DNA of 64,000 nucleotides from Spirochaetales bacterium Spiro_05 (GTDB taxonomy: Bacteria > Spirochaetota > Spirochaetia > Sphaerochaetales > Sphaerochaetaceae): assembly GCA_001603115.1 (NCBI GenBank), contig LVBG01000020.1, positions 1 through 64,000 of the forward strand, written 5' to 3'. A program made the translations under genes and the position numbers. The notes under the pieces are model-generated. The model was not told the DNA's origin and made no database searches. It worked only from the letters and a program-made list of their open reading frames with translations. Shown here in pieces: positions 59,860 to 64,000 of this stretch (positions are counted from its first letter, which is position 1; the number at the start of each line of letters is the position of its first letter).

Positions 59860-62202
59860 ATGATTTCCAAGAAGGACCGACTGTTCAATCTCTCCACCAA
59901 CCATACCACCTATCTGTTCGCCATCACCGAGACTGGCCACCTTGAACATCTTTACTACGGGCCTCATCTCTCAAACCAGGCGATCAGCGTTGACGCCCTT
60001 GCAGAGAAGCGCAGTCTGAACATAGGAACCGGCACCGCTTACGACAGCGACCACCCCACCCTGTTCATGACCAACCTCTGCATGGAGTATTCTACCATGG
60101 GAAAGGGAGACTATCGAGAGTGCTCGGTCGATATTGAATACCAGAGAGGTATGCAAACCCTCGATTTCCTCGTAAAGAGCTATAGGATCCTGCCCGGAAA
60201 GCCCAGGACCTTTGCCGGACTTCCCGAATCGTACGGCACCAAGGAGGTTTGCACCACCTTGGAGATCACCCTCAAGGAGGCCCTGCTTCCCATCCGTCTG
60301 CTGCTCACCTACACCGTTTTCGAGGACAGCAATGTCATTACCAGAAGAGCCACCATCCACAACGACGGCACCTCATCGGTACGCATCAAGAACCTTGCCT
60401 CGGCACAGCTCGATCTGGACAGTGATGACTGGAAGCTACTCACCTTCGACGGAACCTGGGCACGTGAACGATACATGCAGGAACGAACCTTGGGTCCTGG
60501 CATCATCATCAGCGACAGCAAGAGCGGAGCAAGCTCTGCAGAACACAACCCCTGCATCTTCCTGACCAAGGAGGATGGGGAGTGCATCGGCATGAACCTC
60601 ATCTACAGCGGCAACCACCGCGAGCTGGTCGAAACCTCCCCCTTTGGAAAAATCCGATTGCTTACCGGCATCAACCCAGCCACCTTCAGTTGGGACCTGA
60701 GCCCCCAGGACCGCTTCCAGACGCCTGAGGCTGTCCTCACCTACTCAAACAAGGGCCTGAACGGAGCGAGCGCCAACTTCCACCACTTTGTGAACAACCA
60801 CATTATCAGGGGACCTTGGAAGTTCAGGGAACGGCCGGTGCTCATCAACAACTGGGAAGCGACCTACTTCAACTTCACCGAGGACAAGCTGCTCAACCTC
60901 GCAAAGGAGAGTGCCGAGCTCGGCATGGAGCTCTTCGTCCTGGACGACGGCTGGTTCGGCCTGCGCAACGACGACACCACCAGCCTTGGCGACTGGACGG
61001 TGAACCCCAAGAAACTCTCCTCGGGCCTTGGTGGCCTTGCCTTGGAAGTCCATCGCCTGGGCATGATGTTCGGCCTTTGGGTAGAGCCTGAGATGGTGAG
61101 CATCGAAAGCCAGCTCTACCGAAAACACCCCGAGTGGATGATCGCCATCCCAGGGCGCAGACCCAGTGTCGGGCGCAACCAGTATCTGCTCGACCTCACC
61201 CGTGAGGACGTCCGTTCCTACCTCTTCAAGACGCTCAGTGAAACCTGGCATCTTGCGGATGTAAACTACATCAAGTGGGATATGAACCGCGTCTTCAGCG
61301 ACCTGTACAGTGCAAACGCCGAACTTCGCAACCATGGGGAGTTCCTCCACCGCTATGTGCTGGGACTCTACGACCTTCTGGGCAAGCTTACCCAAGCCTT
61401 CCCGAATGTGCTCTTTGAGTCATGCGCAAGCGGTGGCAACCGCTTCGACCTTGGGATGCTCTGCTACATGCCCCAGACCTGGACCAGTGACAATACCGAC
61501 GAACACTGCCGCCTCTACATCCAGGAAGGAACCAGCTGCGGGTATCCCCTCTCCACCATGGGCTGTCATGTAAGTGCATCGCCCAACCACCAGACCCTGC
61601 GCAAGACCGACATCGAGTCGAGGTTCAACGTCGCAGCCTTCGGCGTGCTCGGCTATGAGCTGGACATCACCAAGCTCAACCGACAGCAGAAAGAGGCGAT
61701 CAGGGCACAAATCGCCTTCTACAAAGCCCATCGCTCACTCTTGCAGTATGGGAATTTCACCAGGATCAAGCTGGCAAACAGCGACTCCAACCACGTCGTT
61801 TGGGCCGTGGCAAAGGAGGACAAGAGCGAGTTGCTCGTCCTCTTTGCCCAGAAGCTGAATCCAGCCAACCCCGGCAGTGACAAGCTGAGAGTACAGGGTG
61901 TGGACCATGACGCAATCTATGAGGTCTTCCCCCGCCAGCAGAAAATCGATATCAAGATGTTCGGAGACCTGGTAAACCGCATCAGCCCGGTACCCATCAC
62001 CGAAGGAGGTCTTGCCCAGGACACCATCAGCAAGAACATCTCGCTGGACAGTGAAGTGGAGCATTACCGGGTGACAGGCGAGCAGGTGGCATACGCCGGC
62101 ATCAAGCTGAACCAGCAGTTTGGCGGCACAGGCTACGATGCCATGACGCGGGTATTGGGCGACTTCGGCTCGAGGATCTACATCTTCAAGAAGATCAACT
62201 GA
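59860..62202 (+). CDS. GH36 alpha-galactosidase
   Basis: 780 residues, the size of GH36 group enzymes. It removes alpha-1,6-galactose from melibiose, raffinose and galactomannan. The nucleophile is D474 in YIKWDMNR and the acid/base is D544 in SDNTDEH. VLDDGWFGLRNDD and LFESCASGGNRFDLGML are other signatures. An N-terminal beta-sandwich domain precedes the barrel. No signal peptide, so it acts in the cytoplasm on imported oligosaccharides. ATG 59860 (MISKKDRLF) has AAGGAG upstream. Confidence 0.94.
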   Translation: MISKKDRLFNLSTNHTTYLFAITETGHLEHLYYGPHLSNQAISVDALAEKRSLNIGTGTAYDSDHPTLFMTNLCMEYSTMGKGDYRECSVDIEYQRGMQTLDFLVKSYRILPGKPRTFAGLPESYGTKEVCTTLEITLKEALLPIRLLLTYTVFEDSNVITRRATIHNDGTSSVRIKNLASAQLDLDSDDWKLLTFDGTWARERYMQERTLGPGIIISDSKSGASSAEHNPCIFLTKEDGECIGMNLIYSGNHRELVETSPFGKIRLLTGINPATFSWDLSPQDRFQTPEAVLTYSNKGLNGASANFHHFVNNHIIRGPWKFRERPVLINNWEATYFNFTEDKLLNLAKESAELGMELFVLDDGWFGLRNDDTTSLGDWTVNPKKLSSGLGGLALEVHRLGMMFGLWVEPEMVSIESQLYRKHPEWMIAIPGRRPSVGRNQYLLDLTREDVRSYLFKTLSETWHLADVNYIKWDMNRVFSDLYSANAELRNHGEFLHRYVLGLYDLLGKLTQAFPNVLFESCASGGNRFDLGMLCYMPQTWTSDNTDEHCRLYIQEGTSCGYPLSTMGCHVSASPNHQTLRKTDIESRFNVAAFGVLGYELDITKLNRQQKEAIRAQIAFYKAHRSLLQYGNFTRIKLANSDSNHVVWAVAKEDKSELLVLFAQKLNPANPGSDKLRVQGVDHDAIYEVFPRQQKIDIKMFGDLVNRISPVPITEGGLAQDTISKNISLDSEVEHYRVTGEQVAYAGIKLNQQFGGTGYDAMTRVLGDFGSRIYIFKKIN

Positions 62203-62240
62203 ATCGAGCGCTCTTGCCTGCCTGCGGGCTCTTCGCTATT

Positions 62241-62732
62241 ATGGACAGAATGGAACAGACTGTAATCCATCTCGATGCCCAAGCGGCATCACTTGCAACC
62301 AACCAAGCCTACCTTGCACTCTGCCAGCAGGTTCGCCGCTCTGTCTTCGTACAGGAGCAGGGGGTGAGCGAGGCGATCGACTTCGACGGCAAAGATCGCA
62401 GTTGTGGTCACCTCCTCCTCATGCTTGGCGATGAGGCGGTAGGAACGCTGCGCATCCGTCGCACCGAGGAAGGCACCAAGCTTGAACGCATCGCCGTACT
62501 CTCCTCCTGCCGTGGCCAGGGATTTGGAGAACTTTTGGTGCGCTGTGCCCTTTCGCTGGTCGAAGGAAACGTCTATATCCATGCCCAGGTCCACAGCCAA
62601 GGCTTCTATGAGAAGCTCGGCTTTGTCGTAGAGGACCCAACCATCTACTATGAAGCAAACATCCCCCACCGAACCATGATCTGGCCTCACGGCCGAGGAG
62701 CATCACCGTGTATCGTCACAAGACCATCGTAA
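62241..62732 (+). CDS. GNAT N-acetyltransferase
   Basis: About 163 residues. RSVFVQEQGVSEAIDFDGKD, GTLRIRRTEEGTKLERIAVL and CRGQGFGELLV (acetyl-CoA motif) place it in the GNAT family, close to the ElaA/YjcF type. The substrate is unknown. The start is uncertain: ATG 62241 and ATG 62250 both lack a clear ribosome site. It overlaps gpsA by 25 nt. Confidence 0.78.
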   Translation: MDRMEQTVIHLDAQAASLATNQAYLALCQQVRRSVFVQEQGVSEAIDFDGKDRSCGHLLLMLGDEAVGTLRIRRTEEGTKLERIAVLSSCRGQGFGELLVRCALSLVEGNVYIHAQVHSQGFYEKLGFVVEDPTIYYEANIPHRTMIWPHGRGASPCIVTRPS

Positions 62733-63676
62733 TTGCAGGAGCAGGCGTTTTTGGCACAGCCATGGCCGAACGGCTCTCCTGGAACACCACCAACACCGTC
62801 ATTCTCTGGTCCATAGAAGAGGATGTGGTGGAGGACATCAACAAGAACCATCGCAACACAAAATATTTCCCCACCCACTTTCTGAATACCAGCATCAGGG
62901 CAACGACGGACAAGCAGATCTTCAGCAATGCCGATGCCATCATGCTCGTCATCCCCTCCAAGGCCATTGTTTCCTTCACCGAGGAGATCAGGCCCCTGAC
63001 CAAGGAAGACTGCATGGTGATCAACCTGGCAAAGGGGATGAGCGACGACGGGGCCTTCATCACCGAGCAGATCCCTTTCCCCCGCACGGCGAGCATGAAG
63101 GGACCTACCTTCGCCATCGAGGTATTGCATGGGCTCCCCTCATCCTTCACCTTCGGGGGGAAACGGGAAGACTACCTCATCCTCAAGGAGAACATCCTCA
63201 AGGATACCGGCTTGTACCTTGACTACACCAGCGACATCCGCTCGGTGGAGTTGATGAGCATTCTCAAGAACATGTATGCCATCGCCATAGGGCTTGTCAG
63301 CGGTCGCTTCAACTCGCCCAATGTTGACTTTCTCATCTACACCAAGGCAGTGGCTGAGATGAGGCGCTTCCTCTCCCTCTTCGGTTGCACCACCGAGACC
63401 ATCTTCTGCTACTGCGGTATCGGTGACCTTGGGCTGACCAGTCTCAACGACCTCTCACGCAACCGCACCCTCGGTCTTCTGATGGGCAAGGGCTTTTCCA
63501 TCGACAACAGCGGAACCAGCGCTACGGTCATTGAGGGAAGCCGGACGGTGAAGCTGATGGGAGAGATGACCCGGAACAAGGGCGTCGAAGAGGAGTTTCC
63601 CTTGGTGCAGGCCCTCTACCGTCTCATGTACGAGGGGGAGACCCTCAACGACTACATGGCAGCTGTCTTCGCCTAG
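62708..63676 (+). CDS. gpsA: NAD(P)-dependent glycerol-3-phosphate dehydrogenase
   Basis: 322 residues. It makes glycerol-3-phosphate from dihydroxyacetone phosphate for lipid synthesis. The dinucleotide fold IVIAGAGVFGTAMAERLS is at 7-24, and KNMYAIAIGLVSG and GIGDLGLTSLNDLSRNRTLG are the substrate-domain signatures. GTG 62708 is the start, with GAGGAG 8 nt upstream. It lies at the end of the plus-strand unit. Confidence 0.93.
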   Translation: MYRHKTIVIAGAGVFGTAMAERLSWNTTNTVILWSIEEDVVEDINKNHRNTKYFPTHFLNTSIRATTDKQIFSNADAIMLVIPSKAIVSFTEEIRPLTKEDCMVINLAKGMSDDGAFITEQIPFPRTASMKGPTFAIEVLHGLPSSFTFGGKREDYLILKENILKDTGLYLDYTSDIRSVELMSILKNMYAIAIGLVSGRFNSPNVDFLIYTKAVAEMRRFLSLFGCTTETIFCYCGIGDLGLTSLNDLSRNRTLGLLMGKGFSIDNSGTSATVIEGSRTVKLMGEMTRNKGVEEEFPLVQALYRLMYEGETLNDYMAAVFA

Positions 63677-63683
63677 CGAAAAA

Positions 63684-63716
63684 CGGCCCCACTCAACAAG
63701 AGAGGGGCCGCATTTC
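63684..63716. terminator. Terminator between gpsA and the convergent gene
   Basis: CGGCCCC (63684-63690) pairs with GGGGCCG (63704-63710), flanked by GCGAAAA and TTTCGC that extend the symmetry. It can serve both directions. Confidence 0.75.
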
Positions 63717-63735
63717 GCACTGGAAATCCTGTTTC

Positions 63736-64000
63736 TTACAAGTTCTCCAGGACCTGTACACCTTCAATGCCATAGTGTGCCTTGATTGCTGCAAGCTCTG
63801 ACTTCAGTGCTGCTTCCTCTGCGCTTCCCAGCGAGGAGAAAGGACTGCGGACAAAGCCGCCGTCAAGGCCGATCCAGGAGAGCATCCGCTTCATGCTGGC
63901 ATGCATCGGGTGCTTGAGTACGGCAAAGATGATGGCATCGGCCTGGGTCTGAAGCCGTTTTGCCTCAGCCCAGTCTCCCCTGCCATACGCTGCATAGAGA
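63736..64000 (-). CDS. DapA/NanA-family lyase (C-terminal part)
   Basis: The last 87 codons of a gene that continues beyond the window. The end reads HPMHASMKRMLSWIGLDGGFVRSPFSSLGS..., then LAAIKAHYGIEGVQVLENL. The WIGL-x-GG-x-VR-x-PF segment and following helix match the C-terminal part of dihydrodipicolinate synthase/N-acetylneuraminate lyase proteins. Which substrate it uses cannot be judged without the active-site region. Confidence 0.78.
   Translation of the reverse strand, partial: LYAAYGRGDWAEAKRLQTQADAIIFAVLKHPMHASMKRMLSWIGLDGGFVRSPFSSLGSAEEAALKSELAAIKAHYGIEGVQVLENL

Overview
The window is about 64 kb of bacterial chromosome with moderately high GC. It is densely packed with genes in long overlapping operons. 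The gene content suggests a free-living, fermentative spirochaete of the Sphaerochaeta type: an archaeal-type phenylalanyl-tRNA synthetase pair (typical of spirochaetes), a Gram-negative style TonB/ExbB/ExbD and outer-membrane receptor system, a GH36 alpha-galactosidase, an Mrp-type cation/proton antiporter, and no respiratory chain genes. The genus assignment is inference from content, not a database match.

Layout. 1-3.4 kb (minus): histidine genes hisG-hisD-hisC (hisC cut by the window edge), preceded by an 18-residue leader peptide with four consecutive His codons and an attenuator hairpin. 3.5-10.2 kb (plus): one operon holding a PII-like protein, a PTS EIIA-like protein and an Mrp complex of the split Mbh-like type with two MrpD-like subunits and no full-length MrpA. 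10.2-16.1 kb (minus): pheT, pheS, a fused E1 alpha/beta 2-oxoacid dehydrogenase and a flavin reductase. 16.3-18.7 kb (plus): two purine phosphoribosyltransferases and purA. 18.9-22.9 kb (plus): a cluster of unknown function with a DUF5320-like protein, a DUF134 regulator, two NifX-like proteins, two ferredoxin-containing MinD-like ATPases and a metallo-beta-lactamase fold protein, driven by a strong promoter carrying two copies of a palindrome. 23-26.5 kb: OpuC-type osmoprotectant ABC transporter. 26.6-38.2 kb: MFS transporter, DksA-like protein, PHP phosphatase, PotD-like lipoprotein, purB, several small enzymes and membrane proteins, and a DeoR regulator with a lactate/malate dehydrogenase and malic enzyme. 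A tRNA-Cys follows at 39.2 kb.

39.4-53.5 kb is the most accessory part: a BrnT/BrnA toxin-antitoxin pair whose toxin has an in-frame stop, two AlbA-type ATP-binding regulators plus the tail of a third, an AbiE toxin-antitoxin pair sitting among direct repeats that end in the same 22-nt hairpin, and an iron alcohol dehydrogenase. The branched-chain amino acid ABC operon livKHMGF lies inside it. 53.5-57.4 kb is a cobalamin-riboswitch-controlled operon for a BtuB-like receptor, ExbB, two ExbD proteins and TonB. 58.5-64 kb holds a probable sugar-related protein of unknown function, alpha-galactosidase, an acetyltransferase, gpsA and the tail of a DapA/NanA-family gene.

The strongest candidates for something undescribed are: (1) two 183-residue secreted proteins 10.7 kb apart whose promoters and roughly 70-nt leaders are conserved far better than their coding regions; (2) the cassette-like array of direct hairpin repeats around AbiE; (3) a possible ribosome-binding-site switch before pheS; (4) the MinD/NifX cluster with its twin operator; and (5) a leader peptide plus hairpin before the PotD-like gene.
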